DNA from: Heliocidaris tuberculata
Lineage: Eukaryota > Echinodermata > Echinoidea > Camarodonta > Echinometridae
Assembly: GCA_025618425.1 (NCBI GenBank)
Contig: CM046849.1
Coordinates: 31,196,671-31,260,670, forward strand
Length of the DNA stretch: 64,000 nt
Direction of reading: 5' to 3'
Shown here: positions 1-36,501 of the stretch, piece by piece
Layout of the letters: every line of letters starts with the position of its first letter
Position numbering within the stretch: position 1 is the stretch's first letter
Notes under the pieces: generated by a model
Database searches by the model: none
What the model was told of the DNA's origin: nothing
What the model saw: the letters and a program-made list of their open reading frames with translations, nothing else
Made by a program: the position numbers and the translations under genes

Positions 1-1692
1 ACCATTGGAGCCAATTTATACTTAGTAGATGTCACTATTTCAGTAATAACAGGCATTTATAAGGTGCCATCTATCTAGAACTTCTGTTCTGAGGTGCACA
101 AGGAAAAATAGAGGTCAAGCAAGAGTCAAAATGAGTGCCTTATCCTTGCGTCAAGCATTGCGTAAAAGGATAAGTTTTCAACTAGGAATTTATACTTTCT
201 ATGGAAGTTGTAGTTCTCAACTCCAATGGTAATTTGTTCCATTGAAAGGGTGCCACGGCCGAGAAAGCTCTTTCTCTGCAGGCAACTCTTGCTCTTGGGT
301 TCTTAAGGAGATATTAATGTGATGATCTTAGACTGAAAAACATTCAGTTCTTGTGAAGATAGAATACATTATTTTTATAATGATTTGAAATTGTGGTTGC
401 CTCGTTGCAAAGAAGGAAGATAATCGGATTAAAATAAAAACCGCAGCTCATTGATGCCTATTAATGATGCAGATTTTGATTATTGAGTGAAGAACTTTAT
501 ATGTAATGTATTTAAATCTTCAACCACAAATGCTGTTTCACAGGAGGCGTTGCTTCAGTTTGCTAAACAAGTTTATTCAAGTCAGAGCCAAATTCATGCT
601 TGAAAGAAACTAGATGATAAGATGCCGATTTCTGCTCAGTCAAATGTATATAAAACCCATCTCGAATTGCCTTTATAAAGGCGTGTCTTTTATTGGATGG
701 CAAGCTTACACAAGTTTACACATCATCACTCTGTGATGTCTGATGACATCATCAGTATCTTATCAGTCTAGTTTAAAGGGAAGGTTGAGTTCTGGGAAAG
801 GTGAAAACTAATTTGTGAGCTTCTCATTCCTTTTCTGTCAGTTTGGAAGAACATCATAGTAGAAATGTCCCCCAGAAAGGATTTCTCTTCAAATGCCCTT
901 ATATTTGAAATATGACGAAAAATAGCTGAAGTGTTCGGGCCGAACATTCATGCCACATCCATGTACAGTCCCATATACCCGTTTCTGTGTGCGGTGAATA
1001 TGCTTTTGAGCAAGTTGGGGTTGATTTCTTATCCTTTTGATGATTCCAAAACCTCACAGTATACACCAATCCTTATGTAGACATGATCAACCTTTCCCAA
1101 TTACTTTGAGACAGTTTCTTTCACAATGTTATTGCATGACCAGAACTCAACTTTATCTTGAAGGAAAATGTCTTGCACAGACCACTGCTGTCTTGCCTTT
1201 GATAGGCCCCAGAAATCTTCCAGTGCAGTTGATTCCAGGTTGAGCTGTGAGAAAGTGGAATTCATAATGTAGGAAGAAATCAATGAAAACATGTGTTTGT
1301 TCATATTTGAACAAAAAGCATACATTTCAGATGTTCAGGTCTTGCCTCTATCTACAAGTATGTTTCTTTCCTTTCTCACTGTCTCTCTTTCTCTCTCTCT
1401 CTCTCCCCCCTCCCTTTTTTGAATCTCTGTATATTTATCTTAAATTCATATGTAATTTTTGTTTCTGTATCTCTCTCTTCTTCTGTCTCTCTTCTTTTCT
1501 AGCAGCCATTCTACCTGTTTCTTACTTATGTTTCCTCTCATCTCCCTTCCATATTTTCTTATTGCACTCTGTACCCATCATTTCCTTCTTCAGTACATTG
1601 AGTTTTTACAAATTGCATTCATGAAACGCAATAACTTCAATTCATGTTAACCTTTTTTTCGTTGTTCTTCTCTCTTGACCTTTGACCTGCAG
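1..1692. other. HECW: HECW intron, 5' end of window
   Basis: No coding exon recognised. It contains a TTAA-flanked MITE copy (773-1162) and a CT-rich tract at about 1373-1500. The next upstream HECW exon lies outside the window. Confidence 0.6.
773..1162 (+). mobile_element. TTAA-flanked MITE, family A copy 1
   Basis: About 390 bp, colinear with 31059-31447. The left end reads TTAAAGGGAAGGTTGAGTTC; the right end is the imperfect inverse (CCAGAACTCAACTTTATCTT). The final TTAA is degraded to TTGAA in this copy. No coding capacity. Confidence 0.7.
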
Positions 1693-25935
<24,243 letters not shown>

Positions 25936-27322
25936 GAGATGGAGAGAGAGTACAGGACATTCAAGATGACTTCCAGATAACATCCTTGTGTACTGCCCTT
26001 GCTTCCAAACAGATATAGAGGGAGAGTGTTGATAGGGGGTGGAAGATGATGGAATACCGTTATAGGTATCTTATACCAAACCTGCACTTGTCTTCTTCGA
26101 CAAATCATGTTTTTGTTGACTATTAAGAGAGAGATATCTGCTATGTAGAAGCCCTCTTTCGATATCAAACTCGTTGTTGCATCTCTGCTACCTTTGATGC
26201 AATGTGAGAGGATTTAAGTGAAGTGGACCAGTGAAATTATTACATATCAGGGCACCTGATGCAATACTCCATCTAATCTCTTCAGAGCCCTTATCCATTA
26301 AAGCTCCTTTCTACAAACCTGGAGTAAAAGAGAAACATTACCTCTCATATGTTGTGAATTCCCTTTGAAATATCATCTCTACTTGGAATCCAGCCGAAGA
26401 GAATTCTTGCCAAGAAGTTGATTTTAAAGTCAAAGAAAGAACAAGGTGAAGGCCATTAAGTTTACTAACTACCCCCTTCAAATTCTCCTAGAGCGATGAG
26501 TGGACAGTACCACTCTCTCCTACAATGCCCTCCCTTGTGGAATATCTTCTCTGAGCCATACATCTAAAGTATTTGTCCAGTCTTCGCAACATCGTCTGGA
26601 AACTTTGTCTTTCATCGACTATAGGCTGTGTGAATGGAAAGCATGCATCAGTCAGGATTAAATCATTCTCTCTATGCTGTGGGACATCATATTCCATGCA
26701 CCGGATGGTTCGGACGGAGTAATCTAATATCTGAATGCTCTCCATGCAGAATATCCTTTTCCATCAACATTGTACATGTTTTCATGGAAAGCAATATACA
26801 TGCAGAGAGACATGTTCACTCAAATTCTTTACATTCTTTCACTGGGTTGATTGATTTAGTGTCCGTTGCTCAGCTCTAACTCGATATCCCGTGCCTGAAT
26901 TTTCTTCAGTCATCGGAAATGAATATCAGCCTTAACGCGATGAAGATGGTACCACTCCAATTAGTAATGGATATATGATTCTTAGGATGCACAAACACAT
27001 AAGAATGTTCCCTTTTTTCCGGCAGCTTCTCTGAAGGAACATTGTAATGCCATGCACTCTTCCTAATATAGTTATACCACAGCTTGATTTTAGGAATCAT
27101 TTACTTCTAACAACAGACATTGCTTTTCTTGTGATGTAAGGCCATCTTTCTCGGGTTTGCTCCTCCTGTTTAAAATAGAACTTGTGTCCAAGACCGATGT
27201 GTTGGAAATATATTGTGTGAATTTTGTGCTTTGCATTGCCCACCAATCACCTCATATTATGGAAAGGAGGTGATTGCTGGATCCTTGGTTTAGTTTCTTT
27301 GATCAATTTCTGAACCTAAAAC
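25936..27322 (+). other. HECW: Probable HECW 3' UTR
   Basis: Directly follows the stop codon. No coding exon and no clear repeat are seen. The first AATAAA after the stop is at 27323. Short open frames on both strands show no recognisable product. Confidence 0.5.
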
Positions 27323-30300
27323 AATAAATATTAATGTTAATTTCACATGATTGTTTAAAAAATCTTGTATACTTGACAAGTAAGCAGCCAGGTGACCAAC
27401 TGCTTTTAACACCTACATGTACATGTATCTGTGGGACTAGGAAACTGGGGAAGTACAGTGTTTGCTCATCTACCGGTATTCCTGATCTGTATATGTAACA
27501 GCATGATTTATCTGAAACTGTTGAAATTGAGATGGCCTTACATGTTTCTTTTTTTGTAATTCATCAGTTTGAAATTCTTTTATCATGCTTGGTGCTGTTC
27601 ATCTGGGCATTGTGCATTAGACCTCAGTCACACCTGGGCCCTGTTTCATATAACTTGTTATCAGTAACAATTGCCACATTTCTATGACAAATTTGCCCTC
27701 ACCCAATCAGATGCAAGGATTTCAGTAGCTTATAACAACTATCATAACTTGTCATTGATAACAAGTTTTATGAAATGGGGGCCCTGAAACCGACTTCTTC
27801 CTGGCCATTTGGTGTAATGTAATATTTTGTTCGGTTTGGTGTGGGGTTTTGGTGTGGCTGGGCTATTGATGGTATTTGGGGCATTTGAGTTTTAATTGTA
27901 AGGCAGGCAGTACCTGTGCCATAAAGCAATCTTCAGTGTAATTGTTTAATGTTTGGTTGCCAGAGCGACTGCAGCATTATCGATTCCAGGGAGGGCAAAT
28001 TCATGCTCAATGGAACAAGGATACAATTTATCTCTGTAATGACAGTATACTGATGTGCATTAGTGTTAGGAATTGGTTTTCAAGAAGAGTGAATATACTG
28101 CACAGTCGATATCTTAATGATATAAAGACTTGCTTTTGACGATAGTCTTCTAGTTACACGTAGATTTAGTTATAGTTAGGAGGCGTGTGCAGCATATGTA
28201 TGTGTGCTCTCTTTTTAGAACATGCTAAATGAATGAATGTATGATCAAAATTTCTTACCATTTTATTGATATCTTCCAGGAAAATGCAGTTTTTGAAAAC
28301 TGATCTGCCAAAATAGAGGATGTGAAGATGGAAATACCAAATTTTGAAGGAATGGCATGTATAAAATAGTCAATGATTCTTACTACATATGAATAGAATG
28401 TATATTTATGAAAACTGATTGAATGTAATATATAGGATATTAATGAAGAGTTAGAGCTCTGCAATGATAAGAAAGGAATTATATTAGCTTGTATTATTTT
28501 CATGAATTATTATAACTCCTGAGAAAATCTCTAATATGTATATCTGATCAGTGATGCATTATGTGATATTTAAGCAAAGACAAAGTATTCAGCTGTTTAC
28601 ATTTAATATATATTATTACTATTATTAATGTCATTATTGTGAAGATAATTATGAATGCCTAGCTCCTATATATTCCATAATCATTGAATTATTGATATTA
28701 TAACAAGATATGCATGCAAACATTTCTCTATATTAATTAATAATAAACAAAAGCAGTACTTCTTACACATTAATAATGGGATTTAAAAGAATGGAGAAAT
28801 TTACAAATTGTGTTTTTCTTTTTCTGTTTAGCCAGTACTTTAAATAATTTATCTCCAGGTATTATTTCTTGTACTTCATATCTACCACCAGACTATGGTT
28901 CTATACTGAAAAGTTTCTTTCGCATTTATTTGTACATTTGGGGTTTCAACCAAGAAGTGAATCATTGTGAAATCGATAGAATGTCAATTAGAATATATAG
29001 TAATTAGGAGCTTTGCCATGTTATTGTGCATGTTTGCATGTATAGTAGAAGTTGTTCTATTTCTTCTTTTAATGATCAATGGAAAATCATTATGGAGCTG
29101 ATATTCTCTCAAAGTCATGTGAAGGACACACTGCCTCTTTGTATAGCCTTTCGCGCAAATGCTGATGCTTCTGCAAATTAGTGCAAAATTCAGAATTGGT
29201 AAATCTCTTGTAAGTAAACATGCAAATCAAAATTATATTACTCTACATGTATATCTGCAATTAGAAAATATTCTATGTCAACATATATTATAATTTTGTA
29301 AAGCTAGTAGTTAGTAGATGTATTCTTTTATGTTTCTATTTATTTTATTATATTTCAGAACAAAGCATATTTCTTGCAGGTATGGGTTATGGTATAAGCT
29401 TTATTACATGATACATTGCTCTATTCCGATGTATCACTGTGTGAATTTGCAACATATATAACTCATTTATACTCTCAAGTCCCTCAAAAGATTGTTTTGT
29501 GTGTAATTTGATTTCGTTCATGTGAAGATTTCCGGCATATTATTGTGATGATTACAACTTTATATTTTGTCTTCAGTGTTCTTTTTATCTTATGTTAATC
29601 ATTTTTACTTTTTATCATAATTTGGAGGCAGAGACATGTGCAGGCCTATTTAGTGAAAATGATGCATATTTATATTTTCTGTGAGACATGTGTATTGATT
29701 GTAGAGAAGAGCAAAGCAAAGTAACTACCATAAATTGCAGAATAACTACAGCAGTAATTAATAACACCAACACATTTAATGTAAATAAAAATGCAAGGGA
29801 AACTTTTTTATATTTCCCTTTCATTTCATTTTATTATTTTTGGTTTAGTGGTGGTGGGTATGTAATACCAAATAAAAGTTATGTAACAGTGAAATGATGA
29901 CGTAGCTGGAGTGCCTATGTATTGGTGCCAAATGAAGGGATTGAACCCTAAACCTGCTTTTCAGTCACTCAGTCATGAATGAATTCATACTTTCATTTTC
30001 CTTCTGATATTTAGATCTGGCACTTAAAGACATTTAGTTTAGATTTTATTTTATCATTTCCTAAGTGACTGATCAAATTTAGGCTAGTTTGTAAAATATG
30101 ATAACCCACCTAATTTAGCTGTGTCCCACATGCTTTATTGTTAATTACGAGTATAAAAAATGTACATTTACGGTATATAATTTTACTAGTATAAATCTTG
30201 TTTGTAATTATCTGCATTTTCTCTTGAAGTATTTGAGAACTTGTACAGTATGTAAGTATGTGAACATTCAATATATATATTGACCTATAAGTGTTACTAA

Positions 30301-30400
30301 TCATAGGAATTTTTATTACAGTATGATATTAATGTAAAATAAATATTTCAAATTTAAAGGAGGATATTGATGTGACATTTTCACTGAAACTCTCAATAAA
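27323..30400 (+). terminator. HECW: Candidate polyadenylation signals for HECW
   Basis: AATAAA occurs at 27323, 28742, 29784, 29871, 30338 and 30395 on the + strand in very A/T-rich sequence. Which one is used cannot be told. The first family C MITE at 30436 gives a plausible limit. The interval also includes family F copy 1. Confidence 0.35.
27636..27784 (+). mobile_element. GGGCCC-ended foldback MITE, family F copy 1
   Basis: 149 bp, starting GGGCCCTGTTTCATATAACT and ending in its inverse, TTTTATGAAATGGGGGCCC. Interior motif: TTGCCCTCACCCAATCAGAT. Lies in the probable 3' UTR or downstream region of HECW. Confidence 0.8.
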
Positions 30401-30435
30401 TCATTTCACTGAAAACAATGTAAGTTCCACGAGTG

Positions 30436-30923
30436 TTAAAGTGATTGATGAACTTTGTGAAAAATTGTAAAATCAGCTCAAATGCCAGTGAATTGTGTGC
30501 AGTCCTCTAACTACATATATCATTAAGGATATGTGAAAGTATGAGAGAAAATGGAACCCGTTTACTATCCTAAAAAAGAGAAAATCGCGATCAATCGCTA
30601 GCGCAAGTCGCTCGGCTTCTTCGCTGCGCTGCAGTCACAAAAACCAAGCACCAGCGCTTGGCGATTTCAGAGCGGGTTTCCAGCCCGTACGGTATTCTGT
30701 GATAGAGCGAGATATGCCAACCGTAAGAGTTCTTTAGGGTTCGGTGGTACTCTATCCCGACATCAATGTTCAATCGTAAATATCTTGATATATAAACGAC
30801 CGATCAGCTTATAAAACTCAGGCGATTCCTGTCTGAGCTAAAGGTTTGCAATTATGATTACAACATTAGCTGGAACAGTGATTTTTTTTTTCAATCCTGG
30901 GCAAAGTTAATCAATGCCTTTAA
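30436..30923 (+). mobile_element. TTAA-flanked MITE, family C copy 1
   Basis: 488 bp, almost identical to 50190-50679. Starts TTAAAGTGATTGATGAACTT and ends CAAAGTTAATCAATGCCTTTAA-like, an inverted pair. The minus strand holds a 60-codon open frame at 30591-30773 that is kept in the other copy. Confidence 0.8.
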
Positions 30924-31058
30924 GCAAATTTGCATTCTTTTTTACACTACGCAAATGAGATTGAAGATATTTATAGTGATTTTAGAAAGAGTGTGTCGTG
31001 GATGAATATGTGTGCTCAGAGCCAGAAGGATGTTAACTCATACCGTTTGATACAGAAT

Positions 31059-31447
31059 TTAAGAGGAGGTCGAGTTCTGGGAAAGGTGAAAAATAATATG
31101 TGAGCTTTCTCATTCTTATTATGTTAGTTTGGAAGATTATCATAGTAGATATGTCCCCTGTAAAGGATTGCTCTTCAAATGCCCTCACATTCAAAATATG
31201 ACAAGAAACAGCTGAAATGTTTGGGCCGAACATTTGTGTGTAGTCCCATATATCCCATATACATATTTCTGTGTGCAGTGCATGTGAATCTCAGCAGGAT
31301 TGAGTGAATTTCTTATCATTTTGGTGATTCCAAAACCTTACAGCATACACCACTTCTTATGTTCTATATAATCAACCTTTCCCAATTGCTTTGAGACAGT
31401 TTCTTTCGCAATTAAATCACATGACCAGAACTCAGCTTTATCTTTAA
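31059..31447 (+). mobile_element. TTAA-flanked MITE, family A copy 2
   Basis: Diverged copy of 773-1162 with TTAA at both ends (31059-31062 and 31444-31447). Imperfect terminal inverted repeats share GAGTTCTGG / CCAGAACTC next to the ends. Lies 136 bp after family C copy 1. Confidence 0.7.
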
Positions 31448-31479
31448 TGCTCTTCATGCTCTCAACAGATTAATTAATG

Positions 31480-31735
31480 AATTATTTGATGGGGCATGAA
31501 TTTGTGAATGAATAAATGAATGATGTGATGAATAAATGAGTAACCATGATGCTTGGATTGAAGGAATAACAGATATTGAATGATTGATTTTACTGATTGA
31601 TAACTGAATAAATGAATGAAGGGAGGAAGAAAAGAATGAATGATTGAACGAAATAGTGGACGATTGAATGAAATAATGAATGATTGCATAAAATAAATGA
31701 TTGGATGAATATAAGAATATAAGAATAAGAATCAA
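31480..31735 (+). repeat. Degenerate GAATGAAT/GATTGAAT simple repeat
   Basis: Imperfect tetranucleotide repeat (AATGAATGA, GATTGAATGAAA) directly after family A copy 2. Overlapping minus-strand open frames are Ser/His/Ile-rich repeat translations. Confidence 0.75.
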
Positions 31736-31849
31736 TTCGAGCATACAATAACAGTCATCAATAAAATAACAGTCAAAGTAAAATTCAAAAAATTCTTGAA
31801 TGTCTTAATCGTTAAACAATATTTTTTAAGGTACATCATTCTTCCTGTT

Positions 31850-31976
31850 TCTTGCTTTTCTGTTTGTTTATTTTTGCCAAATTTTATGTACTCCTTCTAT
31901 AATGTGAACAATGTAAATTTCCATTTGTTTATCTACAATTGGACAATAAAATATGTGAAATCTGAAATCTGAAGGA
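31850..31976 (+). mobile_element. LINE 3' tail
   Basis: Contains ATTGGACAATAAAATATGTG then a short (AAATCTG)n run. Same architecture as 12440-12548 but a different copy. No coding part seen. Confidence 0.5.
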
Positions 31977-32222
31977 ATGAGAAATTTGTAAAAACTAGAA
32001 GAAAATGTTTACTTACTTTTCCAAAAATCTTAGAAAATCAAGAAAATTAATTTAACCCCCACCCCAAAAAATATATCTGCATTAAATTGCTTATTAACGC
32101 GATGTGACTATCCGAACTTATTAACATAAATCTTGAAAAGTTGACTTCTTCAAGAAGTAAACTATATGCTTTTATCCCCTTTCTTAGACCTTAGATCTCA
32201 CTGGTAGAGATGAAGACAACTA

Positions 32223-32359
32223 GGCCCTGTTTCATAAAACTTGTCATTAATGACAAGTTGCAATAACTGTTATAAGCTACTGAAATCCTTGCATCTGATT
32301 GGCTGAGAGCAAATTTGTCGGTAAAAATCATCGACAAGACACTTGATGAAACGCCCCCC
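32223..32359 (-). mobile_element. GGGCCC-ended foldback MITE, family F copy 2 (inverted)
   Basis: Starts GGCCCTGTTTCATAAAACTT and ends ACTTGATGAAACGCCCCCC. The interior is the reverse complement of copy 1 (CTTGCATCTGATTGGCTGAG). Confidence 0.78.
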
Positions 32360-33258
32360 TGAGCTAATCTTTCTGTTAATCAACGGACAGATGGCTTAAT
32401 GAACACCGCTATGTTTACTTTTCTTCTATCTCCAATCTGCGACCTGTTATTACACTCTACAAAGATCATCACAGCTGCCCGTATAGACTGATTCCAGAAG
32501 TGATACTTAGCAACTGATAACAATGCTGCTTTGATGGTCTTTATAGCTGGAAATGTTATATCACAAGCTGACTCAACTATCAATGGCGGCTCGTGGTTCC
32601 TGCAGGGGGATAGTGGAGTCCATGGATAATACCCTCCCCCCCCCCCCCCCCAATCGTGATAACACTGAAATATTATTGAAGACAATAGTAATTAATATTT
32701 TAATTCAAAAAGTAGTAGTCTGTCACCGCCAAGAACGATAAACAGACACCACTGTTGCCTCTGTTATTTAGGAAGGCCACTCAGTTGGGAAAGGCTTCGC
32801 CGCCCCCCCCCCCCCCCCCTTCAATCTAAAAAAAAATACTGGAGCCCCCGCTGTCAACAACATGGTAATTTAATGACTTTATGATCCGAAACTAGGAACT
32901 ATTCAAAAAAGAGATAAATTTGTTCAATGCTGATCTACAAATTACAAATTACTGAATTCTCATTCATTCCAAATTATTCAAAATATTCCTTTTCCGAATA
33001 ATTATGTTGGCAGGGACATTTTTTTTTTCGAGGAGGGCATGTTACCCATAATTTTCATGGACAAGAAAGGTTTGTTCTAACTTTGAAATGGAAAAAGGGT
33101 AATATTTTGTATAATTTGTTCACGCCATTTAGATATTTCTTCCTGATGTATATGACACGAACATGACGCATTGTTTCTTCTGCTTAACTCTGTTTGTATT
33201 CAAGCAAAGTATATGAATTGATTAACATGTTTAAGGGTTAATTCCCCTTTAAACTCCT

Positions 33259-33498
33259 ATAATAATAATAATAATAATTTGTCTTATTTACCCAGGGTAA
33301 TAAATACTGCTCTTCCTGCGGGCCCTGCAATTATTATTACCCCAGCATTACCAGGTACCCATTTACACCTGGGTCGAGAGGGACAAATGTTGGCAAAACA
33401 GCTTGTCAATGATATAAGCACAGAGCGAGGATCGAACCCGGGACCTCTCTTATAAGAGTCAAGAGCCTTCACCAATATACCACAGTTCTCCCACATTA
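33259..33498 (-). mobile_element. tRNA-derived SINE with Deu-type core, copy 2
   Basis: Minus strand. B box GGTTCGATCCT (complement of 33428-33438), A box TGGTATATTGG (complement of 33472-33482), core GACCCAGGTGTAAATGGGTA and an ATT tail starting the interval at 33259. Different tail region from copy 1 (GGAAGAGCAGTATTTATTAC). Confidence 0.85.
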
Positions 33499-33572
33499 TT
33501 ATGTACATTGTGAAATATATAAAAAGAATGTAGGGATGATATTATAGTGTGCTATTTGATTCGACGGACCTG

Positions 33573-33690
33573 GGGCCCGTTTCATAAAACTTGTTATCGA
33601 TAACAACTGCTCCATTTCTATGACAAATTTGCTCTCAGCCAATCAGTTTCAAGGATTTCAGTGGCTTATAACAACTATTGTAACTCACGG
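33573..33690 (+). mobile_element. GGGCCC-ended foldback MITE, family F copy 3, 3' truncated
   Basis: Starts GGGCCCGTTTCATAAAACTT, same orientation as copy 1, and loses similarity after TTATAACAACTATTGTAACT. The right terminus is missing. Confidence 0.75.
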
Positions 33691-34078
33691 AGTTGCCAAT
33701 TTGTGTTTGATTGATTACAACTTCAAAAATTCATAACTTTCTTATTTCTTATAGTATTTTGCTCAAAAATTAAATCATCTGTTTCTTTAAATTTTCTGCT
33801 TCTTTTAAAACAAACTTGTAATCAGGGTGGACTTTCCCTTTAAAGGCACAGTTAGCGTATAGCTGCCGGTGCATTAATCAGAATCGTTAGGATTCATGAT
33901 CATTTTCTCTTTTTATAAATAAAAGCTTGATTCAGCTGATAGGGGAAAATATTACGAGAGACAGTTGTGAAATTCAACAAGGAAGCGGCGAACTGGTTGA
34001 ATATATCCTTCCAAATTCACAGGAAGATATACGATTATGAGTTTGTAATGTTTATAATCATTGCGGCATATTTCAGCC

Positions 34079-34115
34079 TATAAATAGTTGGTATTTATTT
34101 GGGTTTTCCGTCAGC
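34079..34115 (+). promoter_or_regulatory. Possible TATA-type core promoter
   Basis: TATAAATAG at 34079 followed about 30 nt later by CCGTCAGCAGTCAGG, which could hold a start site. It lies on the correct strand upstream of DRAK and upstream of the gap. There is no transcript support, and TATA-like words are frequent in A/T-rich DNA. Confidence 0.2.
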
Positions 34116-34406
34116 AGTCAGGAAGGGCAGACGACATGTTTCATTCTCATTGACAAAAAGAGAAAAATTGAAAATCATAAAACGTAGGTCCTGTGTATAT
34201 TTCGTTTAATGATGCGTTCCGGTCGGAGTATAACAGTGAAGATAGTGTAGCTGATTGTGGACAAAACGGGTCGAGAAATAGTATTCATTCCACATTACCT
34301 TTGTTGTTTTCGCAAAATGATTTCCTCTTTTACAAGGGGGGCAAATTCTGCTTGAAGGGAGACCCGTATTTTTTTCTTCTCGCCAGCGCTCGAAAACTCG
34401 TTCAGT

Positions 34407-34455
<49 letters not shown>
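34407..34455 (+). repeat. Poly-G tract of at least 49 nt at the gap edge
   Basis: An uninterrupted G run ends exactly where the Ns begin. Sequencing probably failed in the homopolymer; its true length is unknown. Confidence 0.95.
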
Positions 34456-34955
34456 NNNNNNNNNNNNNNNNNNNNNNNNNNNNNNNNNNNNNNNNNNNNN
34501 NNNNNNNNNNNNNNNNNNNNNNNNNNNNNNNNNNNNNNNNNNNNNNNNNNNNNNNNNNNNNNNNNNNNNNNNNNNNNNNNNNNNNNNNNNNNNNNNNNNN
34601 NNNNNNNNNNNNNNNNNNNNNNNNNNNNNNNNNNNNNNNNNNNNNNNNNNNNNNNNNNNNNNNNNNNNNNNNNNNNNNNNNNNNNNNNNNNNNNNNNNNN
34701 NNNNNNNNNNNNNNNNNNNNNNNNNNNNNNNNNNNNNNNNNNNNNNNNNNNNNNNNNNNNNNNNNNNNNNNNNNNNNNNNNNNNNNNNNNNNNNNNNNNN
34801 NNNNNNNNNNNNNNNNNNNNNNNNNNNNNNNNNNNNNNNNNNNNNNNNNNNNNNNNNNNNNNNNNNNNNNNNNNNNNNNNNNNNNNNNNNNNNNNNNNNN
34901 NNNNNNNNNNNNNNNNNNNNNNNNNNNNNNNNNNNNNNNNNNNNNNNNNNNNNNN
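34456..34955. other. Assembly gap, 500 N
   Basis: Exactly 500 unknown bases, a round number that suggests a placeholder size. The missing DRAK first exon could lie in it. Open frames crossing it are artefacts. Confidence 0.97.
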
Positions 34956-36059
34956 GAGCTCTTTTCGTTTATTACCAATAACTTCTTGCCAAAATCTGGT
35001 TGCGTAGGATGATGAAACTCTTCAAACTGAAGGGGGAAAAAAAAAACTAGTTAAAGCATACACCCACGCTAGCCATTGAGAATGTATGTAGTTAGATTGA
35101 GTAATTTATTGCAGATTCTCAAAAATGGGTTTTGCAATATATTTGTATCAAACTTTTTTTTTCTTTCCCTTATTCTTTGTGTAATGTACTGTACCCTTCT
35201 TGATGTACATTAACTTTTAAGTACAGTGTCATAGGCATAGCCATTCTTTGCATGTTTCTTGTTTTTTGCACACATTGTTTATTCATGAATTCGTGAAGTT
35301 AAGACTCTTAACAAATTTAACTGATTTTGTGCAAATTAAAAGAAGAAGATGACTTTTCAGTTGTAGTTTTTTTTTTTTTTGGGGTGTACATGTAGACCTA
35401 CATTACAAAGATTGTAGCATCAGAACTACAATGGGGCTCTTACAGGATGGTGTGTACATTTGTGGTACTGTTTGTGAGGTGTGTGGGGTAGGTGTGAATT
35501 AGAGTTAGCAAAACAAACCTCTTTCCCAGTCGCCTTTCAGAGAGTGTTGTGGCATCAAAAGGTTTCCACGGCAACCGGTTTCGAAAGTAACACAGGATCT
35601 TGCAGATTGGCAGCCCCTGAATAGAATAGGTAAAATGTTTCTCAGGCGGTCAGTCTTTTTTTAAATTCTTTTCTTTGCTGTATTTCCTCCCCCAGCATTT
35701 TTAGAGAGAAGTAAAGAAATCCGCCAAGGTCCCTGGTACTAAAGTTTACTAAACTGATTTTTTTTTTCCCTTTCTTTTCAGTCTCCTTTTCCTTTTCAAA
35801 TTTTAGTGATGGTTTAGGGGAAATGGTTTATACATGTACACAAAAAGTAATGCAGATCTGTCTGTATTTTCTATTAGAAGAAATTGCTAGAGTTTTCAGG
35901 TAACATGCCCCTTATACTCTACAAAAAGAGTTCTTTTAATAAAAACCAAGGGCCCTATTACATGTACATGTAAAGTCTCTTGTTTTACCCTGATTAGAAG
36001 TTCCTGTTATAATGCTGGTTTACATTCTTCTCTTGTTTTTCTACTCTCTTATGCCCTTC

Positions 36060-36142
36060 TTTATTCTACACTTCGCCTAGAGCACTCTACAGAGTGAATT
36101 TGGTGCATTATAAATCATATGTATTATTCTTATTATTATTAC
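36060..36142 (+). mobile_element. SINE or LINE 3' tail
   Basis: 'CACTTCGCCTAGAGCACTCT' through 'GGTGCATTATAAATCATATG' followed by an ATT-repeat run. This looks like the 3' end of a retroposon; the 5' part is not recognisable. Confidence 0.4.
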
Positions 36143-36439
36143 AATGCAAATGAGGGATGATATTCAGATGTATTATGCATTTATTTTCTTCTATTCTGAT
36201 ATTTCTAAGAATATTTTGGTTGTCGGTTGTTGCCCAATGTTGACAATTTTACTTTTGGCTCTGGGAAGTCAGTAACTTCACTTAGCATACCTTAGAGAAT
36301 CACAGCTCTCTTCTCATTTGTGAAGACAATACAAATCCCCCTTGATGTCATAATTCTATTTGTAAGTGGGATGGTGGAGTGGCTCACTCAACAATTAAGA
36401 GATCTGCGACCCCTCTTGAAAAGAAGTTCGGAGACCCTC

Positions 36440-36501
36440 GGTCCTCAAGAAATCAGAGCTATAAAAGGCCGGTCCTCAAGAAATCACAGCCATAAAAGGC
36501 C
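36440..36501 (+). repeat. 31-bp tandem duplication
   Basis: Two adjacent units, 36440-36470 and 36471-36501, share GGTCCTCAAGAAATCA and ATAAAAGGCC with two differences. No function evident. Confidence 0.9.

Larger units (their letters stand above)
31977..34455. other. Intergenic DNA with mobile-element debris
   Basis: Holds family F copies 2 and 3, SINE copy 2 and poly-C runs at about 32636-32650 and 32803-32819. No exon recognised. Confidence 0.5.

Noticed and set aside
30591..30773. Conserved small protein on the minus strand (also 50345-50527)
   Set aside because: Conservation is explained by recent copying of a MITE; most differences between the copies change the amino acid.
34193..35007. 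Open frames of 200-262 codons crossing the N gap
   Set aside because: They are open only because Ns and poly-G hold no stops; no recognisable protein on either side.
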